The notes under the pieces are model-generated. The model was not told the DNA's origin, did not search any database, and saw only the letters and a program-made list of their open reading frames with translations. A stretch of 64,000 nt of DNA from Chaetoderma sp. LZ-2023a. Taxonomy: Eukaryota > Mollusca > Caudofoveata > Chaetodermatida > Chaetodermatidae. The position numbers and the translations under genes were made by a program. Positions 9,700-23,200 of the stretch are shown in pieces (position 1 is the first letter of the stretch; each line of letters begins with the position of its first letter). The stretch is taken from NCBI GenBank assembly GCA_034401795.1, contig CM067369.1, forward strand, positions 182,939,445-183,003,444, in the 5' to 3' direction.

Positions 9700-11875
9700 C
9701 ATGGAGTGTGTGGGAATGGGAAGAGGTCGGTGGAACACCTTTTTTCTGTCCTTCCCCTTGGACAAAACAAATGAGAAAGTCTTCAGATACGACTTCCCAG
9801 ATCGGGTAGACCCGCACTGAGGAGGGAGAGGGCGAGTACGTATCTCGTCATCGTCCTCAGTGTTAGTTGATTGTTCACTAGACTCCTGGCTTGGTAGGAG
9901 AGAGGTTGAACTGGCACTGCGGTGCTCTGGACTAACGTCGGGAATACTTGTTTCCATAGAGACATCTGTCTGGGTACCGGTGTCACATGGAACGTCCAGC
10001 CCCAGCTCTGGCACTGGGCCATCACTGACACATGGTTTAAGTCGATTGAAGTGGATGACTGAGGTCAGGCCATCCGAGGCACGGATATGGTAGGTCACGT
10101 CCGACTTCTTACCTACTACCACATAGGGGCCATTCCACTGGTAACTCAGTTTACTTGGCAGGTTTGCAGAACATCGCGAATCGTGAACCCAAACCTTTTT
10201 CCCGCCTCATACGGGTATTCATTGACGCTGGTCGTGCCACGTTTTCTGATGCTGGTGTGCAGTGGATAAAGTAGTTCTCACTAGCTCATGGGTCTGTTCG
10301 ATCCACTGCAGCATGAGCTCTACGTAGAGAGAGGGTGAATTTTTCTCTCCCGGAATCCTGGTCATGGCCAGATCCAAAGGTAAGGCTAATTCATGGCCTA
10401 ACATTAACCACGCAGGGGTATAACCCGTGCTGGATTGTATTGAAGTGCGGTATGCCATGAGCACATATGGGAGTCATATATCCTAATCTCGACAATCAAG
10501 GCATGTTTCTTTAGTAAGCATCTCCGCGAGAGTTCGATTGAATCTCCCCAGCATTTCGTCACTGCGCGGGTGATACAGAGTCATCCTTGTTTTGACGATG
10601 TGAAACAATTTCCAGAGCTCAGAGACCAGTCAGCTCTCAAAATTACTCCCTTGATTGGAGCGTAGCTCATATGGCATTCCAAACTGGCAAAACATATTGC
10701 TTGCCAAGACCTCTACTACCGTGGATGCCTCTTGGTCTGGCAAAGCAAATGCTTCTACCCACTTCATAAAATAATCTTGCAATATGGGGATGTACTTGTT
10801 TCTTTCATCCGTCGTATTCAAGGGTCCGAGCACATCAATAGCCACTCGCTGGTGTCCAGCGTTATCGTGAAGTTGTTGTAATATTGTGTTTCGATAGCAC
10901 TCTGGAATCATTATGCGGTTGTTGATGTAGAGAACCCCATCCTGAATGTGGCATTTTTCAAACCACTGATAATAGTATTTGGCTGTTGTGGATAATGGTG
11001 TAACAGATTCCCTGGGAGGATGTGGCCCCTCCTGGATCCACGCATATATGTTCCATGTTTGTGTGTCTGTTGTTTGTTCATGAGCGACTGTCTCTGTGTT
11101 CCACTCTGTGCATCACAATTCGGGGAACACTGGAGATGGCTGTGTAGTATGTGTCACGGTGGTGGGCACTTCTTGTTCATCCTCAAGCCCGATTCTTCTC
11201 TAGGCATCAGCATTTCCATGCAGTCTGCTGGGTCTACGGACGATGTTGAAGCTGTAGGCCTGCATGGATTCCTGCCATCTTGCTACCCGGCCCTCCAGAT
11301 ATTTGAGGTTTCAGAGCCAGCATAGTGAGGCGTGCTCTGTACGGAGGGTAAATGGGTGCCCGTACAGAAAGTGTTTGTAATACTTGACGAAGTGTACCGC
11401 CGCAAGTAATTCTCAATTAGTGGTCGCGTAATGTTTCTCTGCTTTATTAAGAGTACCCGAACCATAACCCAGTACCTGCTCTGTTCCATCTTCTGTGATC
11501 TGAGATATAACTGCGCCAATGCCATAAGCCGATGCATCAGTGTCCAAGATGAACTCGAGCTTAGGGTATGGATGAGCAAGAATTGGAACTTTCACACTCA
11601 CTCATCCACTCGAATGGTCGATCCTTTTTGGTGATCCTGTAAAGGGGTGATGCAATCTCGCGGAAGTGATGGATGTAATGGCGATAGTACTTGCAGAGGC
11701 CGAGGAAACTCTGGGTGTCCGTCACAGACGTTGGTGTCTGCCACTCCGCCACTGCTTTTGTTTTAGATGGTTGAGTAGCCACCCCATCAACGGATATGAC
11801 GTGTCCCAGGAACTCAACACTCTGTCTGAAGAGATGGCATTTCTTGGGTTTGAGCTTTAAGTTGGCCGTCTGGAC
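9700..11875 (-). pseudogene. F pol remnant: RT thumb, RNase H, integrase
   Basis: In minus-strand order: the end of the reverse transcriptase with 'KPKKCHLF'-type and 'QSFLGLCKYYRHYI' phrases (about 11,875-11,600); RNase H with 'LEFILDTDASAYGIGAV' (11,570-11,300); an integrase core with 'DVLGP' and 'FCQFGMPYELRSNQG' (10,911-10,630); 'RTSIQSSTGYTPAWLMLG' (10,464-10,219); and an integrase C-terminal part with 'VIHFNRLKPC' (10,122-9,780). These match Ty3/Gypsy Pol. The polymerase palm is not seen. It is broken in several places and cannot be active. Confidence 0.85.
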
Positions 11876-12499
11876 ACTAAATAGAATTATGGGCCAAACA
11901 CCTAATACTATACACCCTTTGGCTTTCCTGGTGCGTGGTCTCCATCATGGGATGTCGCTCAGTGCTTCACACAGGGATGCAGCCTAGGCTGAGTGTCTTT
12001 CCTGTATGTGCAGATGAGATTAAAGACTATACCTATAAGAAATATAATTGGAGAACAGAGCCCATAGGGCAGTTAGTCCAAACACGAGACCCATGCTCAT
12101 TAAACACATGATCGCAGAGCATAGCCTTTGGGACACTAGTCTAACATGAGATCAAGACCCATGCCCATAGAAACATGATTAAGGAACATAGTCCACGATT
12201 CTTTCATGTGATGCCCCTCTCACGCATATACCCTCCCACTTCCCAAAGAATCACTTTTCATGACCTCTGATCATGGGAGGCATGGCTCGCAATACAAACG
12301 CTTGTCATGGCCTGACTGTACATAAAGCCTTCTTGATCACACAGATGAACTGACATGATCAAGCCAAGGCTGGCAACCAAGTCGATAGCAATCGCCATCT
12401 GAGCTCATGCTCAGGGGCAACTGATGGTCTAATCCGCACCTATTTGCCAACAGAATACAAACTTTGACCGTTTTCCCCAGCCTTGCCTGCAGGGCACCT
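11876..12499. other. Non-coding interval between F pol and gag
   Basis: About 620 bp without coding signal where more pol would be expected. It contains two imperfect copies of a ~50-bp phrase ('gagacccatgctcat' near 12,084 and 'agacccatgcccatag' near 12,146). Its origin is unknown; an unrelated inserted repeat is possible. Confidence 0.4.
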
Positions 12500-13477
12500 C
12501 TAGTCTGTGTAGTAAGTGTAAAGTTTGCTTAGAGATATCCTGGTTTCCAATGATACCATTTGCGGAAGTGAAGGTGGTGCATTATCATTCTGTATATAGT
12601 CGGCTTGTTTCCGGATTGCTTCCATGGATGTGATTGGTGGCTGAGTGTGGAAAGGGCCAACCCGTCGTCGCTGCTGCTGCGATTTCTTAGGCGGAGACGG
12701 AGCTGGGGTTAGCAATGGTGGTGGCGTTGTTGCTGGTTCCGTGTATGCTGAGTTGGTGTAAATAACAGTGCGGATAGGATTGTCATGATCACGGATAAGT
12801 GCAACTTAAGCGAGCCACTTCTTACAGTGCATCATAGGATGTTTAGTTGATGCACAGAAGAAGCAGTGACATCCCAGGATTCTTTCGTTTTTCGGTTGCG
12901 CTTCCTTTTCGAATCCATGATGCGGAATGTCTTCTTCCTTCCGAATCACTGCTGCTGCTGCTGGTAGATGCATTGGACTTTGAACTTTGTAAACCAATCA
13001 GTCTCCCCGCTAAATTTGAGGGGGTGGGTGGGTGGGTGAGAATTAGCCAGCCAAGTCCTCGTGGAGAAGTGAAGGGCGCGAAACCTGGTCGTGGTGCTGG
13101 TGAAACTGATGAGAACGTGGATGCTGGTCGGGATGATGGTGGTGGTGTTGGCGGTGTCTCCCGTCGATGTCCCTGACAATGCTGATGGTGCCATATCCGT
13201 GAATGTGATTCCCGTCGCTGACAGTTGTAGATCTATAGATGGGTGGAGGCATGTTAAGCAGATGACGTGGATGTTCTATTGATTCCTCGTATGGAGGCTG
13301 AGCAGGTGACTGATGCAGATGATGTGTGTGATGTGTGGGTCTTTTGATGTATTGCCGAAAAGGTGTAGCCGCACCCTCCGGTTTGTAATGCAGCCCCACT
13401 GGGTAGTAGGTTGAAGAAGCACGAAAAGGTGGGGATGCGGGGTATGGTACATGAGCGTCAGGCCACTGGTCACCCAT
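12500..13477 (-). pseudogene. F gag remnant with CCHC zinc knuckle
   Basis: The first plausible ATG (13,477) reads 'MGDQWPDAHVPYPASPP', followed by a His/Pro/Thr-rich region. The knuckle 'CFFCASTKHPMMHC' near 12,830-12,870 fits C-x2-C-x4-H-x4-C, the nucleocapsid motif of Gypsy Gag. A Gln/Arg-rich and Pro-rich C-terminal part ends near 12,500. The upstream part is duplicated at 18,970-19,428. It is broken in a few places. Confidence 0.7.
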
Positions 13478-14254
13478 TGATGACGTTGGCAAACAAAATG
13501 GGAAGACTACTTAGCTGCGGATCTCGGGGTTGCGGATCCCGTTTCGCATCTCTCCCAAAGGTACAAAGACCAGCCTCTAGAGCAGGTGGAACACTAATGT
13601 TCCAGTGGGGCCGTGCGACCACTGCCACTGAGATTAAACCACATGGTATCGTCCCAACTATTTGTGTCACCAGTATGTCTGTCCATTCTAATTTAGAGCA
13701 ATGGATAATGTGTTAATTAAACAGTATAAATTTAATAATACTATACAAACAGTTCTAGGCGTTTGACAGTAAATGACAGTGATACACAACATAGAGCCAT
13801 CCGGTGTTCTTTCCACGTGGTTTCGCCGGAGGTACCACACAGATCCTTGAATCCGCAGAGGCATCCCCGCAAGAGAGAAATCCGCAACGAAGTCACTAGA
13901 GAGTTTAATATGAACTAGTATACCCCTAACACACACAAAGAAAACATTATTGTTGCGAGAGGTAAGTGCCTCACGCAGGCCTCTGTTACAGGAAACTGGC
14001 AAAAAGGGCCACTCTTTTGTTCAACAGAAAAGGCTAAGTGCTGAAAATCCTAGTGAAGTCATAATTAATGTGTTGCACACTGGTTTACGTAAAGATGGGA
14101 CGAACGATTTCCGAAGAATTCCCAGTTACTGCATTGGTAGTTACCACCTTATTTATGCGGGCCTTCTGCTACATCCTAACCTGCCAATTGGTTGTTAGTA
14201 ATGAGAACTAGCTTTGGCCGCAAGTGGCAGGGCACACTACCTAACTTTAGATAT

Positions 14255-17200
14255 TGTAGCTCGCCGGGTAGTGTCGGGCCGTTCCGATGTATCATGTCGA
14301 CTCGCCATTCCGCAGTGCATGACGAGTGATGACGCTGGTTAGCATCTGGTCTCAGGGTGACGGACCTTGAACGAGACTGCACAGTGGGAAACAAAAACCG
14401 GCTCCTAAGGCCGGTGTCACAAGTATGCCTGTCCATAGCAATTTCGTGATCTATGGACTTACAAGTTTTGATTTGGTGACCTAAAAATATAAGTCTATAC
14501 AATGCGTTTACCTAAACAATTAAAAAATATGCTAGATAAAACTACAGTAAGAGCATACGAAACATAGAGGCAGGTAGATGAACTTTTAAATATGGGGCTC
14601 CCGGAGGTACCACACAGACTCGTAGGTCCGCAGAGATATCCCCGCAAGGGAGGCTCCCATACACGAGACATAGCTATTTAACTTAATATAAGTTATTATA
14701 CCTCTAAGCTGAAAGGAAGAAAGCTATCTCAGACGAAAAATTGATGTGCCTCACGCAGGCACTACTCCTAGTGTTAGTTTGGGTGAGGGGTATTATCCTG
14801 GTGTGGACCGTCGTCGCTGAATCCTTGCGAGAGGCAAGTGCCTCGTACGGGCCTCCGTCTTGGGAAGGTGTCACCACGGCTTAAAGCGGGAGAAGAATAG
14901 TAGGCAAAAATGGGCCCACTCTAATATTTCAAACGAAAATGCTGTAGAAAGAAAAGACCATACCTAGTGAGATTATGACTATAGGGGTGTGTACTGTTTT
15001 ACATGAAGACGGAACGGAAGATTCCCGATGGATTCCTTCATCACCGTCTTATGTGATTCCTAATATGCTGAGTTAGTAATTGCCGCTTTATTTCTGCAGG
15101 CCTTCTGCTTTACTTAATTCCTTTTAGTTGTTTTCAAAACAAGAATTAGTTTAGGCCGCAACTGGCCGATATCTACCTAGCTATTAGACACGGCTGTCAC
15201 AGAGAACAGATGCCCTAGGACATCAATACTGTAGACAGCGCTCATACATGTTACATAGTAGGACCTCCGAACTGGGTAAGAATCCAGACATTCCGCTTCG
15301 TAACCACATAAAACATTACAAGACATGGTTTACATTTCACAAAAGCATTATTAGGCCATCTCTCTTATCGTTATGGTGGGGGTAATAGAGACGAATACAC
15401 ACCGTAGATGTCCTTCCCACAAGGGCATGGCAGATCTAAATATCATGCCCAGACATTTGAACAGAATTTGGTGGGAATACGTATCTCGCCCGTCACCGGG
15501 TCCTATGGAACTAACCGTTTAACCTGTCATTAGGTGTATATATACAAGTTGCCAGTTTTGCACTGCGGTGCGGGGGGATTGCCAGTAAATAAAATAATAA
15601 TTAATATATGTGTTTTCGTAGTGCTTTCCTACATTGGCTTAAAGTACTATCTACTAACTATCCGAAGCTACCGCACCCTAGCCACCACCGCTCGGAAACC
15701 CCAATAGTTTCCCAGAGTCGGATCAGCCCATGGTGCGGATAGGGACATTCAAAAAATGAAGAAGCCACAAGGCTGAGTGGAGCATGAAGAGAGACAAAAT
15801 CTTAGAGTTATGAGTCTTACCGGAGTGCGGGGCTAGATTATCGCATTACCGGAAGAGAAGAGTATATTACACAGTATGTAATGAAGAAAGTGTCTCTAAT
15901 CATTCTGAACCTATCCTATCGAGCTGTATATAGAACAGGTTAGTCGGTAGCATGCCGGGCTAAACAAAGTAATAGCCCGGACAGCGACCTCAGTGAAAAA
16001 TTGTTGGTGGTGGGGGAAAGTGCTGCATATATAAATGTTGCTTTATAGTGTTTCCTACGTGCACTGCAGTCTTATATTTTCTATAACTAAACAAAATAAG
16101 TGAACGGATGGCCACTGGCCATATACATACATAATCTAACCAGAACAAACAATACAGTGTCAAATGATTAAGATATATATAGTGATACAGGTTAAAGAAC
16201 CTACTATAGTGCGGTTAGCAACACATTGAAGAAAATGATAATAACTATTAACAAATACAGAAATTATAACTATCAGTCCTAAGACCGTTATGGTTCCTTT
16301 TAGTCATCGGGACCGTTTTTTCGGTTGCGATATAAAACCTATATAGAGAAATAATCAAACTGTGAAGTATAGTTACTTGAATACTTGGTAGTCATTCCCA
16401 AGTTAGACTACCGTGTTACTGAAATTGACACGTCAATCCGTAGTTGACGTGAGATGATGCGCTCTCCGGAAGCTGGAAAGTTCCCGTAGGCTGGTTCCCG
16501 CAAGTTGGTTCCGGCGAGCTGTGGTCCTCAAACAAGATTCCCACAAGAACGTTCATGGCGGGGGAAGGACATCACTCAGCATTGTAAACCTAATAGAATG
16601 TCTAACGAGCAGTCAGCAAAAGATACGATAGTACTATGTGGCAAAGAAAGTTCCCATACACTAATGGCATGGATGGAAGGTGTAAACAACCCGATCACTA
16701 GCGGGGGTTGTTAGAGGCAAATGAAGATACAAAACAAGGCTTCACGGTGCTGGGTACGTCAACCAGCTCTGAAGACGCACCGGGCAGAGTTTACTTGCTA
16801 CGGTCGAAAGTCAAAAGAACCAACACGATGTGTGTGGCGGCGATTGAAATACCACTTTTAGGCGTGGCCGGCAGATCCGGCGAGTCATCCATCAAAGAAC
16901 ATCCTGCCTCTACATCTGTAGATTCACATATTAAGGCCGTAAAGGCCTCGCCGCAAGTTTGTGTTCCGAATGTAGATGTAGTATTCGTGAATGATTATCA
17001 AAAGTTTCAAATTACTCCCGTAAATGGGGAGTTGCAAAATTGTTTTAGTGTGGTGGGTTGGAGAACTGCACACTACCGGATAAAAACCTGATGCATAGTG
17101 AAGGAACACGCGTAATGTCTGTCGCGCTGGTAGTAGCTGGTACAGATCCAACCTGTTCAGCCTCTGGCCCAGGATGCTCTCGATCACCGGATCGCTTCTC

Positions 17201-17762
17201 CTTTTATACTCTCTGTGACGTCACAGGCGCAGGCTCCAACCAATCATCGTTCGAGCAACAGCCAATCAGCGCGTCGCTAATAATAGCGTAGCCAAACGTT
17301 CTAGAACATTCTAGAAGCTTTATGTCCATGTGGTTATGACGTCACGGAAATATTTTGAAGATAATCAAGAAGAGTTTTCCCTGGATAACTCAGCCATTTC
17401 TCAACCGATTTTGAAATGGTTTACAGATTCGGAAGGCCCGTCAAATTCTGATCTTCATTAATGCCAGATTTAACTGGAACAGGCAATCAATAAGGATTAC
17501 ACAGTACCAGCTCGGTACACTAAATGCGCCATCCTATCATGGTCACAACTATGCGCTCCATAGAAACAGCGTCACAGTGCGCACATGCGCATAATGCGTT
17601 TTAACGAACTTGGTCATTTTCCGACACGCTCTCTCTCCCATAGGCCTATAAACGCTTATAGCTCTAACCAGAGGGGCGTGTTCAGGAAACGAATCCTAGA
17701 CGGGCAGCGCGTACCCAGCTTAGCTGGTACGGCCGGTACCTGACCGGTCGATCCGAACTACA
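14255..17762 (-). mobile_element. Solo LTR-like element B1, nested in B0
   Basis: About 3.5 kb, minus strand, starting TGTAGTTCGGATCGACCGG (right edge) and ending GGCGAGCTACA (left edge). The flanks show a likely target-site duplication: '..ttagatat' on the left and 'atatgtgt..' on the right (ATAT). The flanking sequence joins into the block seen uninterrupted in C near 38,170. The interior is non-coding and carries the heat-shock promoter, palindromic modules (14,745-14,870), the GGAAAC/GTTTCC hairpin (15,694-15,712), and an 8-bp CCGGGCTA/TAGCCCGG stem near 15,955-15,981. Both ends look intact. It is younger than B0 and older than the duplication. Confidence 0.7.
17202..17316 (-). promoter_or_regulatory. 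Heat-shock-type promoter of B1
   Basis: On the minus strand, a heat-shock element of four contiguous alternating TTC/GAA triplets (17,299-17,316) precedes CCAAT boxes (plus-strand 17,262 and 17,240), a perfect TGACGTCA (17,216-17,223) and TATAAAA (17,202-17,208). Transcription would run left through the B1 body. Confidence 0.8.
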
Positions 17763-18969
17763 ATATGTGTATCCACTGAGCGCAGATGCCTGGCTTCCAT
17801 TAGGTTGCCCCGCATCGCATCTACCTCCAAGGATAGCATGCGTACATGTTATGGAACAAAGCTCCCGGATCAAATAACGATCCGGTTAACCAGTCCCACA
17901 ACCACATGTAACATCACCAGACAGGTGTCGCAGTTCACATAAGCAAATTTAAATACTGACATGTCATTGTGGTGGGGATGGAGAGATGGATAGCCATCGC
18001 TAGTGTCCTTCCCGTGAGGGCGTGGTGGGCTCTAAGACCTCACCCAGACACTACAGCAAGATGGATGGAGATCCACATCTCCTCCGTCACCGCCTGCTAC
18101 GGAGCTAACATTAGACCTGTCACTAGGGCTATTTTCCATGATGCCCAAAGATGCACTGCAGGCCGGTATTACAACATATCAATTAATATTAGTATTATTT
18201 CACAGTGCTTCCTACTTTGGCAGGGGGTGTCTACCTAATAAGTATCCGAAGACACGGGTGGGGGTGGGTGGGGGGGGGGGGGTTGGCGTGTATGTAAATC
18301 AGCACTTTAACTATCACCGCTTGGAAACCTCCGATAGTTTCCCAGGGTCGGATCCGGTCAACATCTCGCTTGGGAATCCAGATAATTACTACGCCATATG
18401 GCTGTAAGATCGTGGAAAGAGACAATCACTCAACAAATATGTGAAGCCCTATAGATAACTGGCCAATTTTACACAACCTTGCCAGTGCGTGGGGCTACAT
18501 TAACACAACAACCAGAAAAGAGGCGTACACCATATGCGTCTCTAACAGATAAATTGCCCCTAAGCACTTTAAACCTATCCTATTGAGTTGAATAGCCAGG
18601 TTTAGTCGGTAACATGTCAGGCTCACACATTTAGAGCATGATCAGCGACCTCAGTGTAAAATTGATGCTGGCGGGAATCGTGATGCGGATATATATGTTG
18701 CTGTATAGTATTTCCTAGTGTACTGCAGTCTGGAGGTTGTTTTTTTTATAAATAAACAAACATTTTAACTAGATGGCTACTTGCCATATACAGAACTAAC
18801 CAATACACAATCTAACGGATACGATGATAATGAATATGATAATTATAAAGTATTACAGGTCACTAGACCTTATGGTGTGGCTAGTTGAAAGCACCCACAG
18901 TAAACAAGGATAATATTCACAGTAAAACAGAAATTATAAGAATGTGGTCATGAGACCGGTAAGGTACCT

Positions 18970-19428
18970 ATTAGCCAGCCAAGTCCTCGTGGAGAAGTGA
19001 AGGGCGCGAAACCTGGTCGTGGTGCTGGTGAAACTGATGAGAACGTGGATGCTGGTCGGGATGATGGTCGTGGTGTTGGCGGTGTCTCCCGTCGATGTCC
19101 CTGACAATGCTGATGGTGCCATATCCGTGAATGTGATTCCCGTCGCTGACAGTTGTAGATCTATAGATGGGTGGAGGCATGTTAAGCAGATGACGTGGAT
19201 GTTCTATTGATTCCTCGTATGGAGGCTGAGCAGGTGACTGATGCAGATGATGTGTGTGATGTGTGGGTCTTTTGATGTATTGCCGAAAAGGTGTAGCCGC
19301 ATCCTCCGGTTTGTAATGCAGCCCCACTTGGTAGTAGGTTGAAGAAGCACGAAAAGGTGGGGATGCAGGGTATGGTACATGAGCGTCAGGCCACTGGTCA
19401 CCCATTGATGACGTTGGCAAACAAAATG
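18970..19428 (-). pseudogene. Duplicated F gag fragment
   Basis: Second copy of the F gag start (compare 13,042-13,490), cut at the ATTAG junction so that it runs into B0 sequence instead of the rest of gag. It is a by-product of the tandem duplication. Confidence 0.85.
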
Positions 19429-19854
19429 GGAAGACTACTTAGCTGCGGATCTTGGGGATGCGGATCCCGTTTCGCATCTCTCCCAAAGGTACAAAGACCA
19501 GCCTCTAGAGCAGGTGGAACACTAATGTTCCAGTGGGTCCGTGCGACCACTGCCACTGAGATTAAACCACATGGTATCATCCCAACTATTTGTGTCACCA
19601 GTATGTCTGTCCATTCTAATTTAGAGCAATGGATAATGTGTTAATTAAACAGTATAAATTTAATAATACTATACAAACAGTTCTAGGCGTTTGACAGTAA
19701 ATGACAGTGATACACAACATACAGCCATCCGGTGTTCTTTCCACGTGGTTTCGCCAGAGGTACCACACAGATCCTTGAATCCGCAGAGGCATCCCCGCAA
19801 GAGAGAAATCCGCAACGAAGTCACTAGAGAGTTTAATATGAACTAGTATACCCC

Positions 19855-19856
<2 letters not shown>

Positions 19857-19890
<34 letters not shown>
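19857..19890. repeat. (CA)n microsatellite in duplication unit 2
   Basis: About 17 CA units where unit 1 has only a few (near 13,928). It accounts for about 26-30 bp of the length difference between units and indicates change after duplication, or two alleles. Confidence 0.95.
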
Positions 19891-19893
<3 letters not shown>

Positions 19894-20208
19894 GAAAACA
19901 TTATTGTTGCGAGAGGTAAGTGCCTCACGCAGGCCTCTGTTACAGGAAACTGGCAAAAAGGGCCACTCTTTTGTTCAACAGAAAAGGCTAAGTGCTGAAA
20001 ATCCTAGTGAAGTCATAATTAATGTGTTGCACACTGGTTTACGTAAAGATGGGACGAACGATTTCCGAAGAATTCCCAGTTACTGCATTGGTAGTTACCA
20101 CCTTATTTATGCGGGCCTTCTGCTACATCCTAACCTACCAATTGGTTGTTAGTAATGAGAACTAGCTTTGGCCGCAAGTGGCTGGGCACACTACCTAACT
20201 TTAGATAT

Positions 20209-23200
20209 TGTACCTCGCCGGGTAGTGTCGGCCGTTCCGATGTATCATGTCGACTCGCCGTTCCGCAGTGCATGACGAGTGATGACGCTGGTTAGCATCT
20301 GGTCTCAGGGTGACGGACCTTGAACGAGACTGCACAGTGGGAAACAAAAACCGGCTCCTAAGGCCGGTGTCACAAGTATGCCTGTCCATAGCAATTTCGT
20401 GATCTATGGACTTACAAGTTTTGATTTGGTGACCTAAAAATATAAGTCTATACAATGCGTTTACCTAAACAATTAAAAAATATGCTAGATAAAACTACAG
20501 TAAGAGCATACGAAACATAGAGGCAGGTAGATGAACTTTTAAATATGGGGCTCCCGGAGGTACCACACAGACTTGTAGGTCCGCAGAGATATCCCCGCAA
20601 GGGAGGCTCCCATACACGAGACATAGCTATTTAACTTAATATAAGTTATTATACCTCTAAGCTGAAAGGAAGAAAGCTATCTCAGACGAAAAATTGATGT
20701 GCCTCACGCAGGCACTACTCCTAGTGTTAGTTTGGGTGAGGGGTATTATCCTGGTGTGGACCGTCATCGCTGAATCCTTGCGAGAGGCAAGTGCCTCGTA
20801 CGGGCCTCCGTCTTGGGAAGGTGTCACCACGGCTTAAAGCGGGAGAAGAATAGTAGGCAAAAATGGGCCCACTCTAATATTTCAAACGAAAATGCTGTAG
20901 AAAGAAAAGACCATACCTAGTGAGATTATGACTATAGGGGTGTGTACTGTTTTACATGAAGACGGAACGGAAGATTCCCGATGGATTCCTTCATCACCGT
21001 CTTATGTGATTCCTAATATGCTGAGTTAGTAATTGCCGCTTTATTTCTGCAGGCCTTCTGCTTTACTTAATTCCTTTTAGTTGTTTTCAAAACAAGAATT
21101 AGTTTAGGCCGCAACTGGCCGATATCTACCTAGCTATTAGACACGGCTGTCACAGAGAACAGATGCCCTAGGACATCAATACTGTAGACAGCGCTCATAC
21201 ATGTTACATAGTAGGACCTCCGAACTGGGTAAGAATCCAGACATTCCGCTTCGTAACCACATAACACATTACAAGACATGGTTTACATTTCACAAAAGCA
21301 TTATTAGGCCATCTCTCTTATCGTTATGGTGGGGGTAAGAGAGACGAATACACACCGTAAATGTCCTTCCCGCAAGGGCATGGCAGATCTAAATATCATG
21401 CCCAGACATTTGAACAGAATTTGGTGGGAATACGTATCTCGCCCGTCACCGGGTCGTATGGAACTAACTGTTTAACCTGTCATTAGGTGTATATATACAA
21501 GTTGCCAGTTTTGCACTGCGGTGCGGGGAGATTGCCAGTAAATAAAATAATAATTAATATATGTGTTTTCGTAGTGCTTTCCTACATTGGCTTAAAGTAC
21601 TATCTACTAACTATCCGAAGCTACCGCACCCTAGCCACCACCGCTCGGAAACCCCAATAGTTTCCCAGAGTCGGATCAGCCCATGGTGCGGATAGGGACA
21701 TTCAAAAAATGAAGAAGCCACAAGGCTGAGTGGAGCATGAAGAGAGACAAAATCTTAGAGTTATGAGTCTTACTGGAGTGCGGGGCTAGATTATCGAATT
21801 ACCGGAAGAGAAGAGTATATTACACAGTATGTAATGAAGAAAGTGTCTCTAATCATTCTGAACCTATCCTATCGAGCTGTATATAGAACAGGTTAGTCGG
21901 TAGCATGCCGGGCTAAACAAAGTAATAGCCCGGACAGCGACCTCAGTGAAAAATTGTTGGTGGTGGGGGAAAGTGCTGCATATATAAATGTTGCTTTATA
22001 GTGTTTCCTACGTGCACTGCAGTCTTATTTTTTCTATAACTAAGCAAAATAAGTGAACGGATGGCCACTGGCCATATACATTACATAATCTAACCAGAAC
22101 AAACAATACAGTGTCAAATGATTAAGATAAATATAGTAATACAGGTTAAAGAACCTACTATAGTGCGGTTAGCAACACATTGAAGAAAATGATAATAACT
22201 ATTAACAAATACAGAAATTATAACTATCGGTCCTAAGACCGTTATGGTTCCTTTTAGTCATCGGGACCGTTTTCTCGGTTGCGATATAATTAACAAAACC
22301 TATATAGAGAAATAATCAAACTGTGAAGTATAGTTACTTGAATACTTGGTAGTCATTCCCAAGTTAGACTACCGTGTTACTGAAATTGACACGTCAATCC
22401 GTAGTTGACGTGAGATGATGCGCTCTCCGGAAGCTGGAAAGTTCCCGTAGGCTGGTTCCCGCAAGTTGGTTCCGGCGAGCTATGGTCCGCAAACAAGATT
22501 CCCACAAGAACGTTCATGGCGGGGGAAGGACATCACTCAGCATTGTAAACCTAATAGAATGTCTAACGAGCAGTCAGCAAAAGATACTATAGTACTATGT
22601 GGCAAAGAAAGTTCCCATACACTAATGGCATGGATGGAAGGTGTAAACAACCCGATCACTAGCGGGGGTTGTTAGAGGCAAATGAAGATACAAAACAAGG
22701 CTTCACGGTGCTGGGTACGTCAACCAGCTCTGAAGACGCACCGGGCAGAGTTTACTTGCTACGGTCGAAAGTCGAAAGAACCAACATGATGTGTGTGGCG
22801 GCGATTGAAATACCCCTTTTAGGCGTGGCCGGCAGATCCGGCGAGTCATTCATCAAAGAACATCCTGCCTCTACATCTGTAGATTCACATATTAAGGCCG
22901 TAAAGGCCTCGCCGCAAGTTTGTGTTCGGAATGTAGATGTAGTATTCGTGAATGATTATCAAAAGTTTCAAATTACTCCCGTAAATGGGGAGTTGCAAAA
23001 TTGTTTTAGTGTGGTGGGTTGGAGAACTGCACACTACCGTATAAAAACCTGATGCATAGTGAAGGAACATGCGTAATGTCTGTCGCGCTGGTAGTAGCTG
23101 GTACAGATCCAACCTGTTCAGCCTCTGGCCGAGGATGCTTTCGATCACTGGATCGCTTCTCCTTTTATACTCTCTGTGACGTTACAGGCGCAGGCTCCAA

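Larger units (their letters stand above)
9040..13500 (-). mobile_element. Ty3/Gypsy-type element F, internal region
   Basis: Minus-strand order is gag (about 13,477-12,500), a non-coding interval, pol (about 11,875-9,700), and a Pro/His/Gln-rich segment (9,690-9,040). Gag has a CCHC knuckle, and pol shows reverse transcriptase C-terminal, RNase H and integrase parts in Gypsy order. The LTR-like block B0 lies upstream of gag. No matching downstream LTR was found. It is broken in many places and probably long inactive. Confidence 0.75.
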
